In this document: one piece after another, positions 10,564 through 21,394 of the stretch | Layout: each line of letters opens with the position of its first letter | Position numbering within the stretch: position 1 is the stretch's first letter | From: Amanita rubescens | Taxonomy: Eukaryota > Basidiomycota > Agaricomycetes > Agaricales > Amanitaceae | Length of the DNA: 47,077 bases | Assembly: GCA_015039365.1 (NCBI GenBank) | Contig: WION01000408.1 | Location: 1-47,077 of the forward strand | Direction: 5' to 3' | Made by a program: the position numbers and the translations under genes | The notes under the pieces: generated by a model | Seen by the model: the letters and a program-made list of their open reading frames with translations, nothing else | Databases searched by the model: none | Told to the model about the DNA's origin: nothing

Positions 10564-12548
10564 ATGATTGAGGCTCTACATTTTGTTTTAGTTCTCGTGT
10601 CGTTCATCTTCGGTCCAACCAATGTCGAGCCCGATGCTAAGCCATCAACGAATATGCCGAGCCATTTCAGACGTGACTTCATCCAACAGCGCCGTTTACT
10701 ATCCCGGTGCGTTCTCATTGATTTACAATGTTGATTTTTTTTCTTTATGTTTGCGCTCTAGGAAGTGAAGGCTATGCGAATGATACACACCACTGGGGTC
10801 TCACCAACACGCAAGCGTCTGCGTGTACAGTTGAACCTGGGAACCCGAGGGATGTAGGAAAGATTGTGAGCCGCGATAGTGCCCTCATCAAGTGCCGTGC
10901 TCATTGTCATCGATCCAGCTACAAATCTTGGGTAAATCCCGTACTCCGTTCGCCGTGCGTTCTCATCCATCTTCTTCAACGATTTCTAACATTAAAAAAC
11001 GATGTTATCTAGATAAAAAGTGGAGGCCACCATGCAAATCCTTCTTTCTCGTCCACGTCGGGCGTTCACATTGCGTTGTCACGTTTTAATGAAGTCCGTT
11101 ATGATCCTTTGACTGAAACGGTCGAATTCGGTTCTGGGCTTCGTTTCAACGACGTTTACAACGCTCTGGCGCCTTACAATCGTAGTGTCGCTGGACCAAG
11201 AGTGTCTGGGGTGGGCGTTGGAGGGTTCTTGCTGGGTGGAGGTGAGTCCCAAGAGGCATTCAACATGATCTATGTTCAATTTCGCGCTTGCAGGGTATTC
11301 CTGGAAGACAAATCAACATGGACTCGGATTCGAATCTGTCGTCGCTTATGAGCTCGTGAAACTTGATGGGCAGGTGGTCAAGGTGACGGAAAAATCTGAT
11401 GCTCAACTTTTCTTCGGGCTTAAGGTTATTCCCGTCGTTTTCTCCGGCCAACTTTAGCTCATGATCACTCCTGTCTAGGGTGGCTTCAACAATTTCGTAA
11501 GTCGTCTAATTGCCGGCCTGGCTCGCTAACCCGGTATTAGGGCGTGGTTACTCGTTTTACCATGAAGGTGCTGTACCAACCTGCAGTTTGGGTGCGTGTC
11601 CATCTGTTTCGTCAGTAGTGGATAGCTAATATGACACTTCTAGGCTACAACAGTTTTCTATCCGGGATCTGCTATGTCGGACGTATCAGCTGCTATCGTC
11701 AAGTTTAGTACCGATAACAAGGACGGAAAAGCAAATATGACGCCTGCGTTCATCTCGATGAACGGCACTGTGTGTATTAGGCATTATCTACCTTTATTTG
11801 TCCGTTTACGCACACCCTTCCCAGATCGTGGTCATGCAAACTTTATATTATGACGGTCCCAGTCCGCCTATGGGAATTTTTGATGATTTCTTCACGATTC
11901 CTTCCATGTTCAGCAATGTCCACGAAGGAAGCTTTGCCGAGTTCATTACTTCTAATTCTGCCGACGCTATTGGTGGCATACGGTATGCGTCATCGTCCGT
12001 TAAGTTCGATAGCGATTAAACTGGTAGTTTACAGCGTGGCATTCCACACTGTCCCGCTACTCAGGCACTCTCCAAAGATCATGGCAGCGGTGCAAAACGA
12101 GACAACTGTACGTCGTCATCCCATCATGTATAGCTTCGTATTAACCACTCCTTAGTTCTGGAGCACGGCTTTATTTCCTAAAGTCATGAACTTTGGTCAC
12201 CTTTTTGAGCCGTTCCTACCATCCATCTTGAGCCACAATGGGACACCGACGGCGTACCCTCCGACTCGCGACCTAGTCTACTTTCCCTTCTGTCTTTACG
12301 CTGGATGGGTAGATGAGGCATACGACAACGATGCTTATGACGCCATTCGTCAGAGTGCTGCACGCATTCGTGACGTTGCGATCCAGGACGGCCAGGATAT
12401 AGCAAATGCTCCACTATACCCGAACTACGCCATATTTGATACACCGTTGAGCGATATGTATGGTGGGAACGTAGACAAGCTGCGATGGTTAAGGCGAAGG
12501 GTTGATCCACACAACGTTATGGGGTTGAGTGGTGGATGGAGATTTTGA
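10564..12548 (+). CDS. BBE-like FAD oxidase copy 4, signal peptide out of frame
   Basis: Exons 2-11 are clean: 10762-10865, 10919-10954, 11013-11241, 11294-11424, 11479-11496, 11541-11591, 11644-11769, 11825-11982, 12035-12107 and 12156-12548. They keep KSGGHH, LYPNYA and the terminal GGWRF. In exon 1 (to 10706) the ATG at 10564 opens a signal-like segment (ALHFVLVLVSFIFG), but two bases are missing near 10641 relative to copy 3, so that frame hits TGA. An ATG at 10622 is in the correct frame and would give an enzyme with a short N terminus (MSSPMLSHQRICRAIS) and no signal peptide. It may be a young null or a copy re-targeted to the cytosol. Its closest sibling by sequence is copy 3. Confidence 0.72.
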
Positions 12549-13284
12549 ATTTTCAGGGTGGTTTGCTGTGCCACTACATGTACTTACAATGCAGGCCTTC
12601 TTTTACCCGTGCTGTTAACCATGCTGCATAAACCGTTCGAGGCAAATTCCAGACTTGCGATCAACTGAGTCCTGTTTGCAAAAGCTTACCCCTGTTCGGC
12701 TTTGCAAGTTGCCGGTTCGGACTCCGTGTCGGCCAAGTAGCGCGAAACCCTCTCAGGCTAGATACACGCCAAACGAGGAGCGTTAGCTCTTTGTTCCTGA
12801 TAGCGAACCAATCGCATTGGCGATGGCTAAAGCTGGACAATATTTAACACGGCAATCAAAGTAGGTATGCTTCGTATCTCCAGAATTGGCGCTTCAATAT
12901 GCCGACATTGATCCTATGGCATAGGCGAAGCGTATGTCTTCAATACGCACTTTTTTTCCTCTCACGACCGCTCTCATGGATTCCACTCACATGCGTGCTT
13001 TTCGCAGACCGTCTAATGACTTATCTCCATTATGAGTCTTGTTACCGTTGAATGTACATCGCTCTTCAAATCTAGGCACGGCCATTGTCATAATTTGAAT
13101 TCAGCTTGCTTACTCACATTCTAGGCAATGGATCACGCTTATTTATACGCGAAGTTCGCTGAGCGTAAGGGCAAAACCCAGGCACCAATAGACTTCGCAT
13201 AATGGTATGACGTGAAAGTGCGAACAAACTCAAACCAGCACGTATAAAAGGGCTCGCCTGGAGCTGAGACAGGCGCGGGTAGAA
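12549..13284. other. Intergenic region and promoter of BBE-like copy 5
   Basis: No coding frame is supported. The last 45 nt hold the TATA box and transcription start region of copy 5. Confidence 0.5.
13243..13249 (+). promoter_or_regulatory. TATA box of BBE-like copy 5
   Basis: TATAAAA starts 42 nt before the ATG at 13285, the same spacing as in copies 6 and 8. Confidence 0.65.
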
Positions 13285-15296
13285 ATGACCTCGCAATTAT
13301 TTCTCGCTTCGTTCCTTGCAGTGCTTGCCTTTGGCAATCCGCATGTCGAGCGCAGTTTTAATAGCTACCTCAGTATATGCTCGACCATATCCAATACGAT
13401 TTCGTCTAGCAGCGCGGTCTATTATCCTGGTGAGTCAATTATGAATGGGAAAGGATTTTTTTTTTATTGATTCGGGACCCTAGGCAGTACGCTCTATGCG
13501 AAAGACATATACCACTTTGCAAATTCTAGTGTTCAGCAATCTGCTTGTACAGTCGAACCTGGCTCTGCAAATGATGTTGGAAAGATCGTGAGCAGTGACA
13601 TTATCCATGCCAGAGGTCGCATTGATTGATTCCTTTCTCGTCAGCTCCACGTCTTAGGCTCGACTCGTACCCCATTCAGCGTACGCCTACCGATAATACG
13701 CACTCGTGAATCCTCGTTAACACCTTCTCCAGGTGAAAAGCGGTGGCCACACTATGAACCCGGGATTCTCCTCTTCGTCTGCAATACAGATTGCATTGTA
13801 TCGGTTTAGCGATATTTCATATAACCCAGCGAGTCAAACCGTAACGATTGGCTCGGGTCTTATTTTTGATGATGTTTACGCTGCATTGACTCCTTACAAT
13901 ATCACTATTACTGGAGGACGAGTATCTGGCGTAGGCGTGGGGGGATATCTACTCGGAGGCGGTAAGTGACAAGTATTCGCCGCAAAAAGTGTTAACTTTG
14001 CACGTCAAGGGTACTCGTGGAAGTCAAACCAGTATGGCCTAGCGATTGATACCATTATTGCATATCAGCTTGTGAAACCCAACGGGGACGTCGTGACTGT
14101 AACAGAAGAGACAGATTCTGAGCTCTTCTTCGGATTGAAAGTAAGTTGAATTCTGATCATTAGGAAAGCTTCGTTCACGTCATCCCGCCAGGGTGGTTAC
14201 AACAATTTTGTAAGAAGATGTGTTATTCTTACCTGAGTACCAACTAAATAGATGAATGCTAGGGTATAGTGACCCAGTTTACACTGATGGCATTGCCGCT
14301 GCCTACTATTTGGGTATGTATTTCGTTTTGCTTGATGGAGGTATAGGTGCAACTTATTAAACTACTCTTTCTTTCAGGGAGGAACAATAATTTTCCCCGA
14401 ATCGTCTGTCCCAGATGTGACAGCTGCTCTCTCAGAATTCAGCGCAACGAATAGCGATCCGAAGGGAAACACGATATCATTCTATACCTATGAGAACGAT
14501 GAGGCATGTATTCCATTACCTGACCACCCGATTTGATTGTAAACTTACTTGCACCATTTCCAAGCTTACTATAGCGCAACGATTATATTATGATGGACCC
14601 AATCCTCCTCCAGGGCTCTTTGATAAGTTTTTGAACATCCCGTACACGAGTTCGAATGTTCAGACGAGCAACTTCACTGATTTTATTTACACCTCCGGGA
14701 GTAATGCCACTGCCAATATGCGGTAAGGTTATGTCGTACTATACATTAGTGGTCTAATCACTCCGCGTGCAGGGGCGTGTTTCACGTGGTTCCACTTTTG
14801 GAATTTACGCCGGACATTTTGAATGTGATCCAGAATGAAACAGTTGTGAGTGCCTTGCCGCTGCAAGAGCCCTAATGGTTTTAACATATTGTTCGTTCCC
14901 CAGTTTTGGGGTAAGACCTTAGCTGGGAAGGCACTAGTTGTCCGATATGCACTCGAGCCCTATATGTCCACACTCCTAAGCCACAACAATTTGTCGACCG
15001 CTTTCCCTCCTACCCGAGACGTAGTATACCTCCCAGTGAATCTGTATTACATCTGGACAGACTCGGCGTACGACCAAGTGATTTACGATGCTGTACACGA
15101 AAGTGCTGCATACATCGTTAAAGCCGCGCTCGCTCAAGGCCAGAACATCAGTAATGGATCTTATTATCCTAACTATGCGATATTCGATACACCGTCGAGC
15201 GGTATATATGGTGCTCACCTGGATAGGTTGAGAGCGTTGAAGCGGGAGGTTGATCCACACAACGTAATGGGCCTGGCCGGAGGTTATAAGTTTTGA
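13285..15296 (+). CDS. Secreted BBE-like FAD-linked oxidase, copy 5
   Basis: Exons are 13285-13429, 13484-13587, 13645-13680, 13733-13961, 14010-14140, 14192-14209, 14263-14313, 14378-14503, 14565-14722, 14773-14845 and 14904-15296, giving 487 residues. The signal peptide is MTSQLFLASFLAVLAFG. Exon 4 carries KSGGHT with His101 as the likely 8-alpha-histidyl FAD ligand, followed by GVGVGG and LLGGG. Exon 11 carries YYPNYA, IYGAHL and VDPHNVMGL of the BBE segment. No Cys is present at the second flavin-link position, so single covalent attachment is expected. Intron 8 begins GCATGT at 14504; a GT four bases downstream paired with a later AG (ACTATAG) also keeps the frame and would shorten the protein by two residues. 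No frameshift or stop is seen; this is probably a functional extracellular oxidase. Confidence 0.88.
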
Positions 15297-15439
15297 TTTT
15301 GGGAGCTGAATGTCTGAAGAGTTTACAGTGATATGAGCATTACGGTTTTTTAATAGAATCGCGTTTGACAGTGTCGTATCGATGTGCCCACCAAGAAAAA
15401 AAGAGCCGAGATTTGGCGGGAATCCGGCATAAACGGATT
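15219..15439 (+). repeat. Source of a partial duplication of the copy 5 3' end
   Basis: The end of exon 11 of copy 5 and its 3' flank recur in shortened, diverged form at 15592-15760. Shared blocks are CTGGATAGGTTGAGAGCG through the GGTTATAAG end and stop, then TTTGACAGTGTCG through CCACCAAGAAA, then the hairpin ATCCGGCATAAACGGAT. Confidence 0.75.
15421..15439. repeat. Perfect 6-bp inverted repeat (hairpin), first copy
   Basis: AATCCG and CGGATT flank the 7-nt spacer GCATAAA, about 125 nt after the stop of copy 5. It may form a hairpin in the 3' end of the transcript or be neutral. Confidence 0.5.
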
Positions 15440-15591
15440 ACGGGGCGGCGGCGCCCAAAGCAGCGAACCCATGCTAATGACGTCCCAATATTCTCTCTTC
15501 ACCTCATCTCTACACCAGTATGCAAATACCCATTTCACGCAACAGTTCTAGGCGGCGGGGATGCCTCCAAGCTAAACCACTAAACCAATAA

Positions 15592-15760
15592 CTGGATAGG
15601 TTGAGAGCGTTGAAACAGACACAACGTGATGGACCTGGCCGGAGGTTATAAGCTTTGATTTTCGGAGCTCGAGAATATCTAGGTGCATTATGGTTTGACA
15701 GTGTCGCAACGATGCGCTCACCAAGAAACAAGAATTGCGTGATCCGGCATAAACGGATCA
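15592..15760 (+). repeat. Duplicated, truncated 3' end of BBE-like copy 5
   Basis: It begins inside the last exon (CTGGATAGGTTGAGAGCG) and lacks about 16 nt around the VDPH codons. It keeps the GGTTATAAG end and stop region and continues through the 3' flank to the hairpin at 15741-15759. It has no start or upstream exons, so it is a non-coding remnant of local duplication. Confidence 0.75.
15741..15759. repeat. Perfect inverted repeat (hairpin), second copy
   Basis: GATCCG and CGGATC flank GCATAAA. Adding the outer T and A makes a 7-bp stem. Relative to 15421-15439, one base pair has changed from A:T to G:C with pairing kept. Confidence 0.5.
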
Positions 15761-16359
15761 CTTCTAAAACCGTTTATTTGTATCTGTTTGGACCCATCCT
15801 AAAAACCGCGGTCGCTTTCAAAGATCTTCAAAACCTTATACTTACTACTCTCTGCACCTTTAGAATCCAGACCACGAGATTACAATACCTAAATCGCACA
15901 ATACAAAATGCAAGGGGCGAAGAGCGTCGATCCATCAACGGTGGTGATTAAGATTCGGCTCCGATCCAGGACAAGACTTATGGCATTTATATAGAAGACA
16001 TCCCACGATGGCGGAGTGCTCCGTTGTGCTGTATCCCGTTTTCTGCATCGCAGGCATATGTGACCAGATGTGCGGATGGAATGCGGATATGTCTCTCGCC
16101 ATGTTACAGATCAATATAGTCCTGCGCAGCGATTATGACGTATCGTTGAATATGTAGCTGAGTCCCATTCTTTCCGCCCAGGATTGCTTCACTAACATCA
16201 TTTGGCTACTTACCTAAATAGACACCATTCAATTCTTCGTCCCTCCCATAACGTAACTTATAGGCTAATATAGAAACCCCGAACAAGCACTTTACCACGT
16301 TTGTCAGTGTCAAAGAATATATACGCGATCCCTCCCTTCAACTTTTCCACCGCTGCCCA
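15761..16359. other. Intergenic region and promoter of BBE-like copy 6
   Basis: No coding exon is visible. An ATATATA box lies about 42 nt before the copy 6 ATG. The segment CCACGTTTGTC just upstream recurs before copy 7, showing that the flank was duplicated along with the gene. Confidence 0.45.
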
Positions 16360-18364
16360 ATGGTTTGCACCTTCCTCCCGACCGCGTTGTTATTCGCGGC
16401 TTTCGTAACTACCGTCTATGGTAGTGGCACAGCCCCAGAAAAACGGAACGTCAATGACTTACAAGACGTGTGCGCCGAAATTTCTTCTGCCATCTCCGCA
16501 CAAAGTGAAGTCTTCTACCCAGGTACGTCTTCAGAATGACGATTCCCGCCTTGTTTTGAAAACGAAAAGGTTCTAGTACGTATGATAATGATATTTATCA
16601 CTGGGCGAGTTCCAGCTCTGCCCTTTCGGCATGCACGGTCGAACCAGGAACAGCGGAAGACGTTGGGAAGATTGTACGCATTGACATTTTACGTCATTTT
16701 CTTATAAGCTCATGATCATGACATCCGAACTAGCTACAAATTTTAGGCGAGACCCGTACTTCATTTGGTGTAAGTTTGCAAATTTTCGTGTGGTTTTTGT
16801 GCTGAGGCTCTCAATAGGTCAAAAGTGGTGGTCATTCTGCCAATCCCGGTTTCTCCTCTTCAAGCGGCGTTTTGATTGCCATGTATCGATTCAACAACGT
16901 CGCATACAATCCTGAGTCTGAAACCGCCAATGTCGGGACAGGTTTAATATGGGACGACGTGTACGCTGCTTTGGCACCGTATAACGTTAGCGTCTTGGGA
17001 GCACGAGTTTCGGGGGTTGGCGTTGGTGGCTTTGTTCTCGGTGGCGGTAAGTGGACTGCTTCTTAGGCACGTGTAGTGGGACTTATGTTATTGTAGGATA
17101 TTCTTGGAAACTAATCAATATGGGCTAGCTGTTGATTCGATCACCCAGTATGAACTCGTGAAACCAGACGGAAGCGTAGTAAACAGTTACCGAAGCTTCA
17201 GATTCCGAGCTTTTCTTTGGCCTTAAGGTTATCCGTTTACCCATTCTAGTTGTTTGACTTGCTCACAACGGCACATTTAGGGCGGTTTCAATAACTTTGT
17301 AAGGGTCTCTATTTGGAGAAAGCAAGTGAAATAACGGTAATTCAAGGAATTGTGACGCAGATAGTCATGAAGACATATCCACAGACATTGGTTTGGGTAC
17401 GAAATCCGCCGTTCGCTAGAAGAAAGTCGATTAACGCCTTGGGTATCTTGGACAGGGAGGAATAATTGAGTATACAGGACTCTCGATTCAAGAGGTCACA
17501 GAAGCGGTGATCAAGTTCAGTGCTGAAAACACTGATCCTAGAGCATGTATGATCATGGCGTATACATGCATCGCAACTCAGGTATTACCGATATTATCTC
17601 CTATCTTTTATCCACCCTCATCATTAGCAGCCTATCATTACGCAGATTATCTTTTACGATGGTCCCGAAAAGCCAGAAGGGGTATATGACGACTTTTTGA
17701 ATATTGAACCGGCCTTTGTCGATGTTGGCACGAAAAGCCTTCAGGATGTCATCAACTCAGTCCCACGAACTTAACAGCTGACCTTGGGTAAGATTGGCAC
17801 GTATCCTTTGATGAATATAATAGGTGACATCTATGGTCAGCTTTGGAGGTGTTTTCCATACCGTTCCACTACTCAAACACTCGCCTAGTGTCATGCAAGT
17901 CATATTGGAGGAAGTTTTCGTAAGTCGTGCAACATCTAAAGCTATATCTGATATAATTATTATGGTAGACCCGGTGTGCCTCGCTCACTCTAGTTGGTGG
18001 ACCTATAGTTTCATATAATGTCGAGCCTTTCCTTCCAAACTTCCTCAGTTACGGCACGATCCAGACCGCTTATCCCCCTACAAGGGATATAGCTTACCAG
18101 CCATTCAATATTTTCTTTGCATTCGCTCTTGACCTTCTAGATGATGTCATCTTCAGCGCCATCAGAGAGAGTGCAGACCGTATTCGAGATGCGGCGATAG
18201 CAGACGGTCAGGACATCAGCAATGCTCCGTTATATCCCAACTACGCGATTTTTGATACGCCGCTGGAAGACATGTATGGAGGGAACGTCGGCAGACTGGA
18301 AGCGTTGAAGCAAACTGTTGATCCGTCTAATGTGATGGGTTTGGCAGGAGGATGGAAATTTTGA
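16360..18364 (+). pseudogene. BBE-like FAD oxidase copy 6, pseudogene
   Basis: The ATG at 16360 starts an intact signal peptide and exon 1. Exons 2-4 are clean (16570-16673, 16734-16769, 16818-17046; KSGGHS present). Exon 5 has a 1-nt loss after TGGAAA near 17108, which leads to TAG at the GGC-TAG of the next codons. It also has an extra base near 17182 that is shared with copy 7. Intron 6/exon 7 lacks one G at 17344-17346. Exon 9 has a 1-nt loss near 17752 followed by TAA. Exon 11 is open and ends GGWKF at 18364. At least four lesions make a full-length product impossible. It is most similar to copy 7, its tandem twin. Confidence 0.85.
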
Positions 18365-18831
18365 AAATCGCGTTGAGTAGGTGTTTATTTTCGGACTCGT
18401 AGATATCATATTTATCGTTTAATATATCTATTGTCGACTATCCAGACGTCCGCTCCGCAATTTTCTTTTGGGCGGCATTGATTTTGGATCCATTCCAAAA
18501 CCACTAGGATCTAAGTACGTAATAATCAAGCAAGAGGCGAAGCCTTTATTCGGTTCCAGTGCAAGACAGTGTTTACGGCATTTACGCATCACGCACATGA
18601 CTATATGCTCCCCAGGTCGAACTTATCCATTCTCTGACTCTGGTCGCGATATCCCATTGGAGCTGCCTCTCCATTACATGGTCGTCGAAGCATTCACGTC
18701 GTATTCACCAGTTGAGCGCAAACTTCATGCTGCCGGTTACGTAAATTGGAGGGAACCGAAGAAGCACCATACCACGTTTGTCTCCATCAACGAATAAATA
18801 TAGTCTGTCTCAGCAAATCTTTTCACCCCCG
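18365..18831. other. Intergenic region between BBE-like copies 6 and 7
   Basis: No gene is supported. The last 60 nt resemble the promoter of copy 6 (ACCACGTTTGTC followed by an AATAAATATA box). Confidence 0.45.
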
Positions 18832-20851
18832 ATGATCGGCACCTTCTTTCTCCCACCGCAACTTTACTGGCGGTTTTCATATCCACCGCCTACGGCGACG
18901 TAGCCCTTGCACCGGAAAAGCGGAATGACCTTTGACTTCCTAAACGTGTGTGCGGAGATTTCTTCCGCCATCTCCACTCAAAGTGAAGTTTTCTACCCAG
19001 GTATGTTTTTAAATGACGATTCCCGCATTATTTTGAGAGCTTTGAAGCTTCTAGTGCCTATGATAATGATATTTATCACTGGGCGAGGTCTAGCACGGCC
19101 CTTTCGGCATGCACTGTCGAGCCAGGAACGGCGGAAGATGTTGGAAAGATTGTACGCACCAATATTTCTTTTTTTCTTCTTTCAGGCTCATGATCTACGC
19201 ACTAGCTACAAATTTTAGGCCAAACGCGTACTCCATTCGGAGTAAATCTGCACTTTTTGCTCGGGGCTTGCGCTCAGCCTCTCTATAGGTCAAAAGCGGT
19301 GGTCATACTGGCAATCCCGACTTCTCTTCTTCAAACGGCATTTTGATTGCCATGTATCGGTTCAATAACGTTGCATATGATCCTAAGTCTGAGACCGCCA
19401 ACATCGGCACGGGTTTAATATGGGACGACGTGTATGCTGCTTTGGCGCCATATAATGTCAGCGTCTTGGGAGGGCGAGTTTCGGGAATTGGCGTTGGTGG
19501 CTTTCTTCTTGGAGGCGGTAAGTGGACTACTTGGGCACGCGTAGAGGAATTTATGGCGTCCCATTATTTGTAGGATATGCTTGGAAATCCAACCAATATG
19601 GCCTCGCTTTTGACACAATCACTGAATATGAACTAGTGAAACCAGATGGAAGCATAGTCAGTTGTTACAGAAGCATCAGACTCCGAGCTTTTCTTTGGCC
19701 TTAAGGTTATCCATTTATTCATTCTGGTCGTCTGGCTTGCTCACAACGACATGTATAGGGCGGTTTTAATAACTTCGTATGGCTTTTGAATCGGGAAAAA
19801 GAAGTGAAACTTACATAGTTCAAGGGAATTGTAACACGGATAGTCATGAAGACCTATTTGGCACAAACATTGGTCTGGGTACGAAACCTCATGCTAGCAC
19901 TGAAGATTATTATTAAGTAACGTCTTGAACAGGGTGGACTGATTGTATATTCAGAGCTCTCAATTCCGCAAGTCACAGAGGCGGTGATCAAGTTTAGTTC
20001 CCAAAACACTGATCCTAAAGCAAGCGTGATCACGTCATATACGTGTATCGCAACTGTGGTACTGTTGATCCTATTTCTTGACCTATCCTCAATCCTCAAT
20101 CCTCCGTCAGCCTGTCGTTCTGCAAATTATTTATTATGATGAACCCGACCAGCCACAAGGATTATTTGACGACTTCTTGAATATCGAACCTCCTCTTTTG
20201 TACGATATTGGCAGGAAAAGCCTTCAAGACATTCTTAAACTCAGCCTTACCAACTATTACGGCTGACATCTGAGTAAGATTGCCACGTATGTTTTGAACA
20301 TATCAAATAACATCTACGGGCAGCTTGGGAGGCGTATTTGACACCGTTTCACTGCTCGAGTATTCACCTAGAGTCATGGAGGTCGTAGTGAACGAAGTTT
20401 ATGTAAGTACTAGTGCTTATTCTTTTCGAATTTCTGATATAAACTATCTCCTAGACTCGCTGTGCCGCGCTCACCCTAGCAGCCGGACCGGTAGTTTCAT
20501 ACAATGTCGCGCCTGTTCTTCCATCCTTTCTCAAGTCACAGCACAGTGTCGACTGCTTTTCCCCCTACACGGGATATAGCCTACCAGCCACTCGACATCT
20601 TATTTGCATTTGCTCTCGACTCATTGGAGGACGTCGTCTTTAGCTCCATCACGGAGAGTGCGGAGCGTATCCGAGATGCGGCGATCGCAGATGACCAGGA
20701 CATTAGTAATGCACCATTATATCCCAACACTGCGATTTTCAGCACACCTTTGGAAGACATGTATGGAGGAAACGTCGACAGACTCAAAACATTGAAACAA
20801 GTAGTGGATCCATCTAATGTAATGGGTTTAGCGGGAGGATGGAAATTTTGA
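18832..20851 (+). pseudogene. BBE-like FAD oxidase copy 7, pseudogene
   Basis: The ATG at 18832 aligns with the start of copy 6, but the frame shifts within about ten codons, and a second shift follows near 18930 (AATGACC). Exon 4 (KSGGHT, about 19290-19518) is open. Exon 5 carries the extra base shared with copy 6 near 19660, after which the frame runs to TAA in the family GLK codons. Exon 9 has an extra base near 20254 followed by TGA. Exon 11 is open to the terminal GGWKF and TGA at 20851. It was functional once and is now dead. Confidence 0.85.
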
Positions 20852-21394
20852 CGATCGCGATTGAGAAGGTACTACTAGAGATTGTATTTTATCATAGTCA
20901 ACATTTATTCGATCTATTCTTGTTCGTCCACAATAGCCGGTACCGGATAGTTAGCGTGACAGTGTACTAGTAACGATTGCAGAACTCATCCCCAATTGAG
21001 AAACCAAATACGAAAATGACGACGTGTGAATCTTCCATCTCATCCAGCCTTTCCTCCCCCTCGAAGGCACGGTGGCACCAAGATCAAAGTAGCCAAAGAC
21101 CATTTTGAGTCGCTTTATGCGTCCGAGCCCTGCAAGACGTGCTTTACACCCTGAACTAGGTGACTCAGTATCTCGCGAGCCCGTCTTGTTTCTTTGTACA
21201 CATCATATTTAGAATAGATGTGTTCAACGTCGCATGGTGTGTCTTTCATCAAGTCAGACTCAGGCGTCCGTCTTCCATGATAAGAGGCGCAACTGGCTGC
21301 CGAGATGACAAGGGTACTGCAATAGGTATGTAGATGAGCTGAATGGCGATGAATCATCCATGCACCGTGCATCGAAATCGTCCTAGGAAGCATC
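20852..21394. other. Intergenic region, convergent 3' ends
   Basis: It separates the stop of BBE-like copy 7 (plus) from the stop of the kinase gene (minus). The minus-strand frame at 21115-21393 directly follows the kinase stop and shows no domain, so I treat it as 3' UTR. Confidence 0.5.

Noticed and set aside
12661..12745. Possible tRNA: a GGTTCGGACTCC block resembling a B box at about 12713
   Set aside because: No matching A box, acceptor stem or anticodon arm could be folded around it.
20604..20795. Alternative plus frame within the last exon of oxidase copy 7
   Set aside because: It overlaps the conserved BBE C-terminal frame at 20504-20851 and has no family signal.
21115..21393. Minus-strand frame of 92 codons after the kinase stop
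   Set aside because: It starts immediately after the kinase stop with no start context or domain; better read as 3' UTR.
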